From a bacterium (GTDB lineage: Bacteria > Zixibacteria > MSB-5A5 > GN15 > FEB-12): a stretch of 11,557 bases of DNA. Location of the stretch: contig DAOUUR010000032.1 in the NCBI GenBank assembly GCA_030668045.1, forward strand, positions 1 to 11,557. Reading direction: 5' to 3'. This document shows positions 1 through 6,337 of this stretch, one piece after another. Both the position numbers and the translations under genes were made by a program. Under the pieces are notes generated by a model, which had not been told where the DNA came from, did no database searches, and saw only the letters and a list, made by a program, of their open reading frames with translations. Numbering within the stretch: position 1 is the stretch's first letter; every line of letters begins with the position of its first letter.

Positions 1-636
1 CGCGTCGGCGCCAAACCCGCGAAACATCCGGTACTCGGCCGCGGTTTCCAGGCACGGACCGGTCAGGCCAACATAGACACCTTCCTGCAGCCTGAGGTTC
101 TGCTTAATCGCGACCTCTTTAGCCAGCTTGATGTAGCCGCAATTGTAAACTTCGTACATGTCGGGGAAACGGTCGCCCCAGTTGTCGTCGTTGGGGCCGA
201 TCAACGGATTACCGGGAAAGAAATTGATATGGTCTTTGATCAGCATAATATCACCGGCGATAAAATTCGGATTCATGCCACCGGCGGCGTTGGAGACAAT
301 CAATGTTTCCACGCCGAGCGCTTTGAGCACGCGTACCGGAAAAGCGATCTGTTTGAACGAGTAACCTTCGTAGAAATGAAACCGTCCCTGCATGCAGACG
401 ACCGGTTTGCCACGAAGGTTACCAAAGAGCAAACGTCCTGCGTGCGACTCGACGGTTGAGACCGGGAAATTGGGAATTTTGTCATAGTCAACCGTACCGA
501 CCATCTCGATACCATCGACCAACGACCCGAGACCGGTGCCAAGAATGATACCGATTTGCGGCTCCATCGCTATTTGTTTTTTAACGTACGATACAGCTTC
601 GTTGAGCATACGGTTGAAATCGTCGAGCTTTTCCAT
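1..636 (-). CDS. punA: Purine nucleoside phosphorylase, trimeric (PNP) type, C-terminus outside the window
   Basis: The product should catalyse phosphorolysis of purine nucleosides (inosine/guanosine type) to free base and ribose-1-phosphate in cytoplasmic purine salvage. The frame is open for 212 codons from ATG at 636 to the left edge, against about 270 for the family. Seen: the phosphate-site loop GTGLGS (residues 33-38), ESHAGRL (63-69), GRFHFYEGY (84-92; the Arg and His match the human PNP phosphate-site residues), SNAAGGMNP (115-123) and GPCLETAAEYR (193-203), whose Glu normally contacts the purine. The base-contacting Asn of the family lies beyond the edge. The start is supported by AAAGGAGA seven bases upstream of the ATG. 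The gene follows divIVA on the same strand, but a terminator and its own promoter separate them. The family is clear; exact substrate preference (punA-like or deoD-like naming) is not. Confidence 0.93.
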   Translation of the reverse strand, partial: MEKLDDFNRMLNEAVSYVKKQIAMEPQIGIILGTGLGSLVDGIEMVGTVDYDKIPNFPVSTVESHAGRLLFGNLRGKPVVCMQGRFHFYEGYSFKQIAFPVRVLKALGVETLIVSNAAGGMNPNFIAGDIMLIKDHINFFPGNPLIGPNDDNWGDRFPDMYEVYNCGYIKLAKEVAIKQNLRLQEGVYVGLTGPCLETAAEYRMFRGFGADA

Positions 637-678
637 CTATTTCTCCTTTGTCAAATCAATAACTGTGCAATGTTAGAT

Positions 679-706
679 AATATAGGTATCAGTAGCTCAA
701 TGTCAG
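679..706 (-). promoter_or_regulatory. Putative sigma-70-type promoter of the purine nucleoside phosphorylase gene
   Basis: On the minus strand CTGACA (701-706) and TATATT (679-684) are separated by 16 bases, each one mismatch from consensus. The predicted transcription start is near 672, giving a leader of about 36 bases that contains the AAAGGAGA ribosome site. A terminator lies immediately upstream, so the gene needs its own promoter. Found by eye only. Confidence 0.5.
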
Positions 707-734
707 CGGAAATTTTTGGCGTTGTTACTGATAC
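686..734. repeat. Perfect 9-bp inverted repeat framing the phosphorylase promoter
   Basis: GTATCAGTA (686-694) and TACTGATAC (726-734) are exact reverse complements separated by 31 bases. One arm falls in the promoter spacer next to the -10 hexamer, and the other lies about 20 bases upstream of the -35. This suits two operator half-sites or a long hairpin in read-through RNA. No known regulator motif is recognised. Confidence 0.45.
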
Positions 735-735
735 G

Positions 736-772
736 AAAAAGGCCGACCCGAGAAGGATTCAGGTCGGCCTTT
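736..772 (-). terminator. Intrinsic terminator of the divIVA gene
   Basis: On the minus strand GGCCGACC (762-769) pairs with GGTCGGCC (741-748), extended by three A-T pairs (770-772 with 738-740) to 11 bp around a 13-base loop. It runs into TTTTT (736-740) and begins 19 bases past the divIVA stop codon. The opposite strand has only TTTATT, so the minus-strand orientation is favoured. Confidence 0.88.
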
Positions 773-790
773 ATTCTGATGGTAGGAATC

Positions 791-1819
791 TTACCGGTTA
801 TGCTCAGCCTTGTCCAGTTCCTGGGCGAACTTATCGGCGATGTTGTCCAGTTCGTCGGCGAGATCTTCCGGCTTGAACTCACCGCTCGGTTGACCGGAGT
901 CAGGCAGCGGCGGATGCTCACTCGTCCCCGGGGGGCCAGCGACGAATCCTTTGGGAATATCCTCCGCACTGGCCGTTGTCTCGACAAACCTATCGTGTGG
1001 CGGTGAGGGCGACGGCATCGGAGGTTCTTCGGTCGGCTCAGATGGCGGCGCTTCCGGGATCGATGTTGATTCGGTCGGGCTGTTGTAACGCTCAAGAGCC
1101 GCGGCAAGCTCCGGATCAACCGGCGCTTCTTCTTCCGGCTCTTCGGCAGCCTCGGTTTCGGGCGGAGGAGCGTCGGTGGGGATTTTGTCGGTATCTGATG
1201 TCGGGGATGCCGGGTGGCCTTCCTCGGTGACAGCAACTTCTTCAGCTGCATCGACAGGCGTTTCCGATGGCTGAGTTGCGATTGACTCAAAGTTGTCACG
1301 CTCGACCTCGGAAGAATTGGTCACTCTGATTGATTCTTCTTTCGGCTTGGTTGACAGCTCCCTCTTGATTTCAGCAGTAGCGATATCGTCAATCATATCG
1401 AGGTGCGAGTTAATCATAGCGCGAACCTTTCCAAGATACGATTTCTTGGAGAGGTCCAGCTTGGCGATCTGATCTTCGAGGTCAGCAATCTGCTGCGACC
1501 GTACGTGGACTATCTGGTCAGCATCGGCCTGAGCTTTGGAGAGAATAAGCTCGGCTTCTTTTCTTGCGTTTGCGACGGTCATGTCGGCGTTGCGGCGGGC
1601 ATCAATAGCCGCACCCTTGATCGTCTCTTCAAACTCACGGAGACCAGAGAGCTGAGTTCTGACCGAGTCGAGCTCCATCGACACCTTCATGTTCTCCTGC
1701 TTCATCGCTTCAAGGACGGAGGCAATCTGGTTGAGAAGGGAATCGACCTCTTCTTTGTCGTAACCACGCATCTGACTGGGAAACTCGTAATTCCTGATAT
1801 CATTGGGCGACAGATCCAT
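791..1819 (-). CDS. divIVA: DivIVA-domain polar/septal scaffold protein with a long acidic tail
   Basis: DivIVA proteins bind curved membrane at poles and division sites through a short N-terminal domain and oligomerise by coiled coils. The product has 342 residues. LSPNDIRNYEF followed by RGYDKEEVD (residues 3-26) is the DivIVA signature and aligns without gaps to the start of Bacillus subtilis DivIVA. The pair Met17-Arg18 sits where B. subtilis has membrane-binding Phe17-Arg18. Residues about 27-150 look like an Ala/Glu/Lys-rich coiled coil. About 155-310 are Pro/Glu/Ser/Thr-rich and probably disordered, and 318-342 can form a terminal acidic helix. A GTG three codons upstream is also open, but AGGTGA overlaps that GTG and is spaced five bases from ATG at 1819, and the family alignment also begins there. 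The tail makes it about twice the B. subtilis length (164 residues). Its role (division, polarity or wall synthesis) is not shown by sequence. Confidence 0.87.
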   Translation of the reverse strand: MDLSPNDIRNYEFPSQMRGYDKEEVDSLLNQIASVLEAMKQENMKVSMELDSVRTQLSGLREFEETIKGAAIDARRNADMTVANARKEAELILSKAQADADQIVHVRSQQIADLEDQIAKLDLSKKSYLGKVRAMINSHLDMIDDIATAEIKRELSTKPKEESIRVTNSSEVERDNFESIATQPSETPVDAAEEVAVTEEGHPASPTSDTDKIPTDAPPPETEAAEEPEEEAPVDPELAAALERYNSPTESTSIPEAPPSEPTEEPPMPSPSPPHDRFVETTASAEDIPKGFVAGPPGTSEHPPLPDSGQPSGEFKPEDLADELDNIADKFAQELDKAEHNR

Positions 1820-2125
1820 AACATTCACCTATCAAAAAGGTTCATCTACTGCTTTGCTATGCGGACTCTCAGATGTGCAAGTTTTGAACACTGCATACCG
1901 CGAACCCGGCTCTTCTCTATTAATATCGAACCGTAGCCGCCCAAAATTAACGTCGAAGATCGTTTTTTTTAGTGTTATCGGTGGCGGGAGAAAACAGAAC
2001 GGGCAAGCATGTGTGCCGTCAGGTGGGGCCAGGTGATCGACTCTGAAAATCGCTTATACATATTATTCCCCTCTTTCTTGCATTTCAATCAGAACGTTCC
2101 AGAAGATACTAAAGGCGACTGGTCG
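1820..2125. other. Intergenic stretch between yggS and divIVA
   Basis: These 306 bases hold one good promoter candidate for divIVA (separate entry) and a T8 run at 1963-1970 without a convincing stem. No gene is supported. In Gram-positive ylm clusters genes such as sepF, ylmG and ylmH occupy this place; I see no recognisable remnant of them in either strand. Confidence 0.5.
2060..2088 (-). promoter_or_regulatory. Putative promoter for divIVA
   Basis: On the minus strand TTGAAA (2083-2088) and TAATAT (2060-2065) are separated by exactly 17 bases, each one or two mismatches from the sigma-70 consensus. The start would be near 2053, giving a long leader of about 235 bases before the divIVA ATG at 1819. 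It lies just downstream of the yggS stop, so divIVA could be transcribed independently of yggS. Confidence 0.42.
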
Positions 2126-2815
2126 CTACACGGGACGTGGACCAAAAATCATCGTCCCCACCCGTATCATCGTTGAGCCTTCGGCAATCGCCGGCTCAAA
2201 ATCGCCCGACATGCCCATCGAGAGAGTATCAAACTGAGGACCAGCCGTTTCGCGCCCCCGTTGGAACAGGTCATGGCAATGTCTGTAGGCAGACCTGATT
2301 TTCTCTTCGTCGTCAACATGGGGACCAACCGCCATCAAACCGGCCAGAACGATATTCGGAAGGTCGCCAATCTGACCGATCAGGTCGGCGCAGAGATCGG
2401 GAGCGATGCCATATTTCTGTTCTTCGCCGGAGCAGTTGACCTCGATCAGACATTCGATTTTGCGATCAATCAAACCGGCCTGCCGATCAATCTCGATAGC
2501 TAGCTTCAACGAATCGACCGACTGGATAACATCGAACAGACGAACCGCCTTGCCGGCTTTGTTACTCTGAAGATGCCCGACCATGTGAAACCGCGCGATC
2601 GGACCGGCCTCGGCTATCTTCGGCTCAGCTTCCTGTATCCGGCTTTCACCAACATTGTGGATACCGACCGCCACAGCTGTCCTGATAGCGGCGGCGCCGA
2701 ATCTCTTGGTAACGGCCACGACCGTGATATCATCGGCGTCACGGTCATATCGCTGGCAGGCATCGGCAATACGGCCATGAAGTTCCATGATATTCTTGGA
2801 AACGATATCTTTCAT
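2126..2815 (-). CDS. yggS: YggS/PLPBP-family pyridoxal phosphate homeostasis protein
   Basis: This family binds pyridoxal 5'-phosphate on a TIM-barrel fold like the alanine racemase N-terminal domain. It has no known catalytic activity and buffers PLP and amino-acid/keto-acid pools in the cytoplasm. The 229-residue length is normal. Seen: VVAVTKRFG with the PLP lysine at residue 37, NVGESRIQEA (54-63), HMVGHLQSNK (77-86), NCSGEEQKYG (127-136), LSMGMSGDFEPAI (198-210, phosphate-binding region) and the terminal IRVGTMIFGPR (217-227). The start at 2815 has only a weak GGGG upstream; Met10 is a possible internal start but would lose the usual N-terminal helix. The gene diverges from alanine racemase, another fold-type III PLP protein, and precedes divIVA, as ylmE does in Gram-positive bacteria. 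No convincing terminator follows. Confidence 0.94.
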   Translation of the reverse strand: MKDIVSKNIMELHGRIADACQRYDRDADDITVVAVTKRFGAAAIRTAVAVGIHNVGESRIQEAEPKIAEAGPIARFHMVGHLQSNKAGKAVRLFDVIQSVDSLKLAIEIDRQAGLIDRKIECLIEVNCSGEEQKYGIAPDLCADLIGQIGDLPNIVLAGLMAVGPHVDDEEKIRSAYRHCHDLFQRGRETAGPQFDTLSMGMSGDFEPAIAEGSTMIRVGTMIFGPRPV

Positions 2816-2844
2816 TACCCCGGCAATATAAGGGAATAACGGCG

Positions 2845-2958
2845 ATGATGGGCAAGGAAAAAGAAGCGACTTATCGCCGGCTGGCGGGAGGCAAGCGTTT
2901 ATCGATCTGTGTTGTCGATCCCGGTTTTTGTTGTCTCCGGCGGCTCGGTGGAGTATAA
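2845..2958 (+). CDS. Possible 37-residue leader ORF upstream of alanine racemase
   Basis: ATG at 2845 (with a second ATG at 2848) is preceded by AGGGA nine bases upstream. It opens a 37-codon frame rich in Arg, Lys and Cys that stops at 2956-2958, eight bases before the alanine racemase ATG, so its end overlaps the racemase ribosome site GGTGGAG (2947-2953). That layout would allow translational coupling. The peptide resembles nothing I recognise, and a frame this short can occur by chance. If the racemase promoter proposed at 2931-2959 is used, this ORF would not be on that transcript. Confidence 0.18.
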   Translation: MMGKEKEATYRRLAGGKRLSICVVDPGFCCLRRLGGV

Positions 2959-2959
2959 G
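2931..2959 (+). promoter_or_regulatory. Possible promoter of alanine racemase, implying a near-leaderless mRNA
   Basis: TTGTCT (2931-2936) and TATAAG (2954-2959) are separated by 17 bases. The predicted start at about 2966 would leave virtually no leader before the ATG at 2967. The GGTGGAG at 2947-2953 then falls inside the spacer. Either the promoter or that ribosome site is real, but probably not both on one transcript. Confidence 0.28.
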
Positions 2960-2966
2960 TTAGATT

Positions 2967-4118
2967 ATGAAGAAACCACGTCTGCTCAACTGGATAGAAT
3001 TGTCCGAGGCTGCTTTTCGCAGGAATGTTGCTTCGCTTGTAAAGATCGCGGGGGGGCGCGAGGTAGCGGTTTCGGTCAAGGCCAACGCCTATGGACATGG
3101 ACTTGCCGAGACTGTCACGATGCTCAGCAAATGTGACGGTGTCGGCTACATCACGTTGCATACCGTCGAGGAGGCCGCGATAGCTCGGCAGGCCGGGTGG
3201 AACCGCAAGATCATGCTTCTTGGTCCCGCTTCGCTTTACGACATGGAACCGATTGTTGAGCTCGACATTGAGCCGGTAATATTTGAACGCCGACAACTGG
3301 AAAAACTGGGTCGCCTCTCTCGGCAACGGAAGAGACGCATCTTCACCCACCTGAAACTTGAGACTGGAACCAATCGTCAGGGAATTACCGAAAAAGAGCT
3401 GCCCGCCTTTGCCGACATCTACCACAAGTACGAATTTCTCAAATGCCCATTGGGAGCAAGCACGCACTTTGCCAACATTGAAGACACCACCAGCCACGAA
3501 TACGCACAATATCAGCTGGACAATTTCAATCGCATGGTAAAGACAATGCGTCGCCTCAAGATCGGCCCGAAAATCCGCCACACCGCCAGCTCGGCGGCGC
3601 TGATACTATTTGAGAAGACTCGTTTTGAGTTGGTGAGACCTGGTATCTCAGCGTACGGCTACTGGTCATCAAAGGAAACGTATCTCTCCTATCTCCAGAG
3701 TGGTGGCCATAACAATTTGTTTGAACCGGTGTTGCGGTGGAAGGCCCGCGTCAGCCAGACAAAGCAGTTAGCCGCTGACTCATTTGTCGGCTATGGCTGC
3801 ACTTACCGAACAACTTCCCCGGCTCGACTGGTAGCCATTCCGATCGGTTACTGCGATGGTTATGACCGTCGGTTGTCCAATCACGCCTATGTACTGATCA
3901 AAGGTCGTCGCGCACCGATCAGGGGACGGGTGTGTATGAATATCGTCATGGCCGATGTGACCGATATCAAGTCGGTGCGGTTGGATCAGGAAGTGACTAT
4001 AATTGGCGCCGATGGTTCCGAGACGATTACCGCCAATGATGTGGCAAACTGGGCCGGGACGATCAATTACGAAATCCTGTCCAGAATTTCTTCAGCCATT
4101 CGGCGAACCATAGTTTAG
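2967..4118 (+). CDS. alr: Alanine racemase
   Basis: It converts L-alanine to D-alanine for peptidoglycan precursors, using PLP, as a cytoplasmic homodimer. The 383 residues match the family. The N-terminal PLP barrel has the signature SVKANAYGHG with Lys38 as Schiff-base lysine. LETGTNRQGI (131-140) stands for the usual TGMxRxGF segment and keeps the Arg. STHFAN (165-170), HTASSAA (205-211) and VRPGISAYG (223-231) follow. The C-terminal domain has VGYGCTYR with Tyr276, which aligns with catalytic Tyr265 of the Geobacillus enzyme, then PIGYCDGYDRRLSN (292-305), GRVCMN (320-325) and NYEILSRISSAIRR (367-380). Asn325 replaces the Asp usual after Cys-Met. The ATG lies 13 bases after GGTGGAG, somewhat long. 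The next gene is rex, with its own promoter. All essential residues are present. Confidence 0.96.
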   Translation: MKKPRLLNWIELSEAAFRRNVASLVKIAGGREVAVSVKANAYGHGLAETVTMLSKCDGVGYITLHTVEEAAIARQAGWNRKIMLLGPASLYDMEPIVELDIEPVIFERRQLEKLGRLSRQRKRRIFTHLKLETGTNRQGITEKELPAFADIYHKYEFLKCPLGASTHFANIEDTTSHEYAQYQLDNFNRMVKTMRRLKIGPKIRHTASSAALILFEKTRFELVRPGISAYGYWSSKETYLSYLQSGGHNNLFEPVLRWKARVSQTKQLAADSFVGYGCTYRTTSPARLVAIPIGYCDGYDRRLSNHAYVLIKGRRAPIRGRVCMNIVMADVTDIKSVRLDQEVTIIGADGSETITANDVANWAGTINYEILSRISSAIRRTIV

Positions 4119-4221
4119 TTGAAAAAAGCCACCCGCCCTCTAACCTGTTGCTGTGATGCAGGTTCCGGGCCCTCGACGATAGGCGACTTGGTTGGTCTTG
4201 AAAACAAAGGTGGATTTCCCC

Positions 4222-4249
4222 TTGACACATCACTTTTTCGGCTTATTTT
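4222..4249 (+). promoter_or_regulatory. Promoter of rex
   Basis: A perfect -35 TTGACA (4222-4227) and a -10 TATTTT (4244-4249) are separated by 16 bases, with a predicted start at about 4255-4257. That start lies inside the Rex operator that follows immediately, and about 58 bases upstream of the rex ATG. Confidence 0.68.
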
Positions 4250-4250
4250 C

Positions 4251-4268
4251 TTGTGAAGCATTTCACAT
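4251..4268. promoter_or_regulatory. Rex operator (ROP) over the rex transcription start
   Basis: TTGTGAAGCATTTCACAT is a near-palindrome with arms TGTGAA (4252-4257) and TTCACA (4262-4267). It differs at three positions from the 18-bp ROP consensus TTGTGAAATATTTCACAA known for Rex proteins. It abuts the -10 hexamer and covers the predicted start, which suits repression by blocking RNA polymerase. With rex as the next gene, negative autoregulation is the natural inference. Confidence 0.85.
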
Positions 4269-4313
4269 ATTTGAAAATCGACCTAGTTGACGCTTGAGTG
4301 TAAGGGAGTTGTG

Positions 4314-4979
4314 ATGGCCAGTGATTCACTGCCGGAGAAAAAACGTATTTCGGAATCGACGATTCATCGTCTGTCCCTGTACTACCGGGCTCTTACTGTC
4401 TTAGAGAAAGAAGGTTTCGAAACAGTTTCTTCCAAAGGGCTGGCCAAGCGCGAAAAACTGACTCCGGCGCAAGTTCGCAAAGACCTTTCGTTCTTTGGTT
4501 CCTTTGGCACTCGGGGCCTCGGGTATCCGGTGGTCGAATTGCGAGACAAGATTTCCCAGATTCTGGGTATCGATAGATCATGGCGGGTAGCATTGGTCGG
4601 GATTGGAAATATCGGCTCGGCGCTGGTGTCATACAAAGAATTCCAAAAGCAGGGTTTTCAGATCGTAAAGCTATTTGATAACGATCAGCGCAAGATCGGA
4701 TCAAACCACAAAGGTATTGTAGTTTCGGACATAAAAAACCTTGCCAACGAACTTGAGCCGGACAATATAGAGATGGTTGTACTTGCTGTACCGGCAACCG
4801 TAGCGCAGTACATTGTCGACGATATTGTCAAAGCCGGTATCAAGGCGATCCTGAATTTTGCACCGGTTAACTTAAAAGTGCCCGACGACGTCTTTTTGAG
4901 AAACGAAAACATGTCAATGGAGTTGGAATATCTCTCGTTTGCGCTGGTAAATGATCACATCCCCAAACGAGTCAGATAG
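4314..4979 (+). CDS. rex: Redox-sensing transcriptional repressor Rex
   Basis: Rex is a dimeric repressor that binds DNA when NAD+ is high and lets go when NADH accumulates, so it typically controls fermentation and respiration genes. The 221 residues are normal for the family. The N-terminal winged helix (about 12-85) contains the Rex recognition region QVRKDLSFFGSFGTRGLGY (53-71). The Rossmann domain begins with VALVGIGNIGSAL (92-104; GxGxxG dinucleotide loop) and LFDND (120-124), whose acidic residue normally contacts the NAD(H) ribose. The C-terminal helix (about 200-217) swaps between subunits in known structures. A TTG start nine codons upstream is open, but AAGGGAG at 4302-4308 sits five bases before ATG 4314. 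The promoter and operator upstream indicate autoregulation; an intrinsic terminator follows. Other regulon members are not in this window. Confidence 0.96.
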   Translation: MASDSLPEKKRISESTIHRLSLYYRALTVLEKEGFETVSSKGLAKREKLTPAQVRKDLSFFGSFGTRGLGYPVVELRDKISQILGIDRSWRVALVGIGNIGSALVSYKEFQKQGFQIVKLFDNDQRKIGSNHKGIVVSDIKNLANELEPDNIEMVVLAVPATVAQYIVDDIVKAGIKAILNFAPVNLKVPDDVFLRNENMSMELEYLSFALVNDHIPKRVR

Positions 4980-5038
4980 AAAAACCTTCGGTCCAGGATG
5001 GACTGGGGGGATACCTCTTTTAAGTATCCTTCAATATG

Positions 5039-5072
5039 GGACGATTCGATGGATCGGGTCGTCCTTTTTTTT
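5039..5072 (+). terminator. Intrinsic terminator of rex
   Basis: GGACGATTCGAT (5039-5050) pairs with ATCGGGTCGTCC (5053-5064), including two G-U pairs; the innermost pairs must open for the loop. Eight Ts follow (5065-5072). A weaker hairpin just upstream (GGATAC 5009-5014 with GTATCC 5024-5029) is followed only by TTC. The stop codon of rex lies 59 bases before the main stem. Confidence 0.9.
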
Positions 5073-5136
5073 GGAACCGGCCCGCCCGCCTCGGCGCATC
5101 TTCGACCGCGGCGGGCTCACAATTGACTTTGCGGCG

Positions 5137-5142
5137 TATAAT
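5137..5142 (+). promoter_or_regulatory. Possible -10 element for the TPR protein gene
   Basis: A perfect TATAAT lies 18 bases before the ATG at 5161, downstream of the rex terminator. No good -35 stands at the right distance; TTGACT at 5124-5129 is only 7 bases upstream, which is too close. A GC-rich hairpin (GCCCGCC 5084-5090 with GGCGGGC 5110-5116) precedes it. The implied leader is only about 12 bases, consistent with the absence of a clear ribosome site. Confidence 0.3.
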
Positions 5143-5160
5143 AGGTATCATGGTTGTAAT

Positions 5161-6132
5161 ATGAAAAATCTTGTTTCTATCTTCATCGGAGCACTGGCGC
5201 TCCTATCTATCCTGTCCGGCTCCGCTCTTGCAGCGGTCGATGCTGACTCTGTCAAGACGCTGGTTCGGGAAGCCGACATAGCCTCCGCCGGAGAGGAATA
5301 TCAGAGAGCGATCACGCTTTACCGTGAAGCCCTGACCCATGACACAAACAACTTCGCAGCGCTGGAAAGTCTCGGTTTTCTCTGCCAGGTTTCAGGTAAT
5401 CATCGCCAGGCAAAGGCGTATCTCCAGAAAGCATTCCAGATTGATTCGCTCAATGCAAACCTCAACAACAACCTGGGTGCAATCTTTGTCAATGAGAACA
5501 ATTCAGCTGAGGCGATCAGGTACTATGAGCGGGCGGTTGCTTTCGATTCGACCAACACCGTCTATCTCAATAACTTGGGGCAGGAGTATGCGAAAGTAGG
5601 ACAACTTGGTAAGGCGCTACCAGCTCTGTATAGGGCGGACAGCCTCCGTCCCGATCAGGATGAAACGCTGCTTTCAATTGGAAGCTGTTTTGCCGCCTCC
5701 AACAGTCTCGACAGCGCGGCTCACTACTTTCAGAAGAGTATTGATGCGGGCGGAAAAACTGCCCGGCTCCACTATCTAATGGGTAGCGTTCTGGCCCGTA
5801 TGGGCAGAAATGAAGCGGCGGAGAAACATCTGGACCACGCCATTAAGATTGAGCCGGGTCACATGCAGGCCACCCAGACACTGGGACTGCTCTGCCTCCA
5901 GACAAAACAACCGGCTCGGGCGGAAGAACTCTTTGGCAAGCTGGCCAACGACTATCCCGATTTTCACCAAGCCAAAGTCGGACTCGGAATGGCTCACGCC
6001 CTGCAGGGACATAAAGCCGCCGCCGACAGTGTCCTTGAGGTTCTCTTCGGCATCGACTCAAGCTATGCTTTCCAGATGCTCAATATCATCCGCCAAGAAG
6101 CGGAAAAAGAAGCGGCCAGTCGAAAAAAATAG
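5161..6132 (+). CDS. Exported protein made of eight contiguous TPR units
   Basis: The 323-residue product has a signal peptide (Lys2, hydrophobic 4-19, likely cleavage after Ala24 in SALA-AV). From residue 31 to 302 the chain divides without gaps into eight 34-residue tetratricopeptide units, with typical Gly/Ala at position 8 and Ala at 20 (for example units starting at 65, 99, 133, 201). A short charged tail (EAEKEAASRKK) follows. TPR solenoids are protein-docking scaffolds, here in the periplasm or at the inner face of the outer membrane. No catalytic domain is present. The frame is open upstream to 4951, but that extension crosses the end of rex and its terminator, and only ATG 5161 gives a signal peptide. 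The partner is unknown; the neighbouring exported proteins are candidates by position only. Unit registers are by eye. Confidence 0.85.
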   Translation: MKNLVSIFIGALALLSILSGSALAAVDADSVKTLVREADIASAGEEYQRAITLYREALTHDTNNFAALESLGFLCQVSGNHRQAKAYLQKAFQIDSLNANLNNNLGAIFVNENNSAEAIRYYERAVAFDSTNTVYLNNLGQEYAKVGQLGKALPALYRADSLRPDQDETLLSIGSCFAASNSLDSAAHYFQKSIDAGGKTARLHYLMGSVLARMGRNEAAEKHLDHAIKIEPGHMQATQTLGLLCLQTKQPARAEELFGKLANDYPDFHQAKVGLGMAHALQGHKAAADSVLEVLFGIDSSYAFQMLNIIRQEAEKEAASRKK

Positions 6133-6337
6133 CTCTCTTTATTTCAATCGGATTCACTATAAATTTCCAAGCCTTCATCTTTGTGGGGGAACTATCCCAT
6201 ATTTCGATTGCTGAGCTAACTTCAACCAAGCCGGTTTTGCCCTGAAAACAGCACTGATAAAGGGAGAACTTTTTCCGGCACGTTCTTTGTTGCTGTTTCA
6301 ATTAGTGAACCTTGAAGAACTGAAAGGAGCATAGCCG

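Noticed and set aside
703..1299. A 198-codon minus-strand frame over the divIVA tail.
   Set aside because: It lies on the same strand as divIVA in another frame, has an Arg/Ser/Pro-rich shadow composition, and runs through the divIVA terminator.
1975..2061. A 28-codon minus-strand ORF with GAGGGG six bases before its ATG, between yggS and divIVA.
   Set aside because: Its start codon lies inside the -10 hexamer of the better-supported divIVA promoter, the peptide resembles nothing, and it ends without further signals. The purine-rich stretch is more simply promoter spacer.
2115..2126. Palindrome GCGACTGGTCGC at the yggS stop as a terminator.
   Set aside because: The stem is at most 5 bp with a tiny loop and is followed on the minus strand only by CTTTAG.
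4142..4164. Hairpin AACCTG / CAGGTT after alanine racemase as a terminator.
   Set aside because: The stem is only 6 bp and no T run follows.
4951..5160. In-frame upstream extension of the TPR protein, overlapping the end of rex.
   Set aside because: It would translate through the rex terminator and bury the signal peptide; ATG 5161 gives a normal exported protein.
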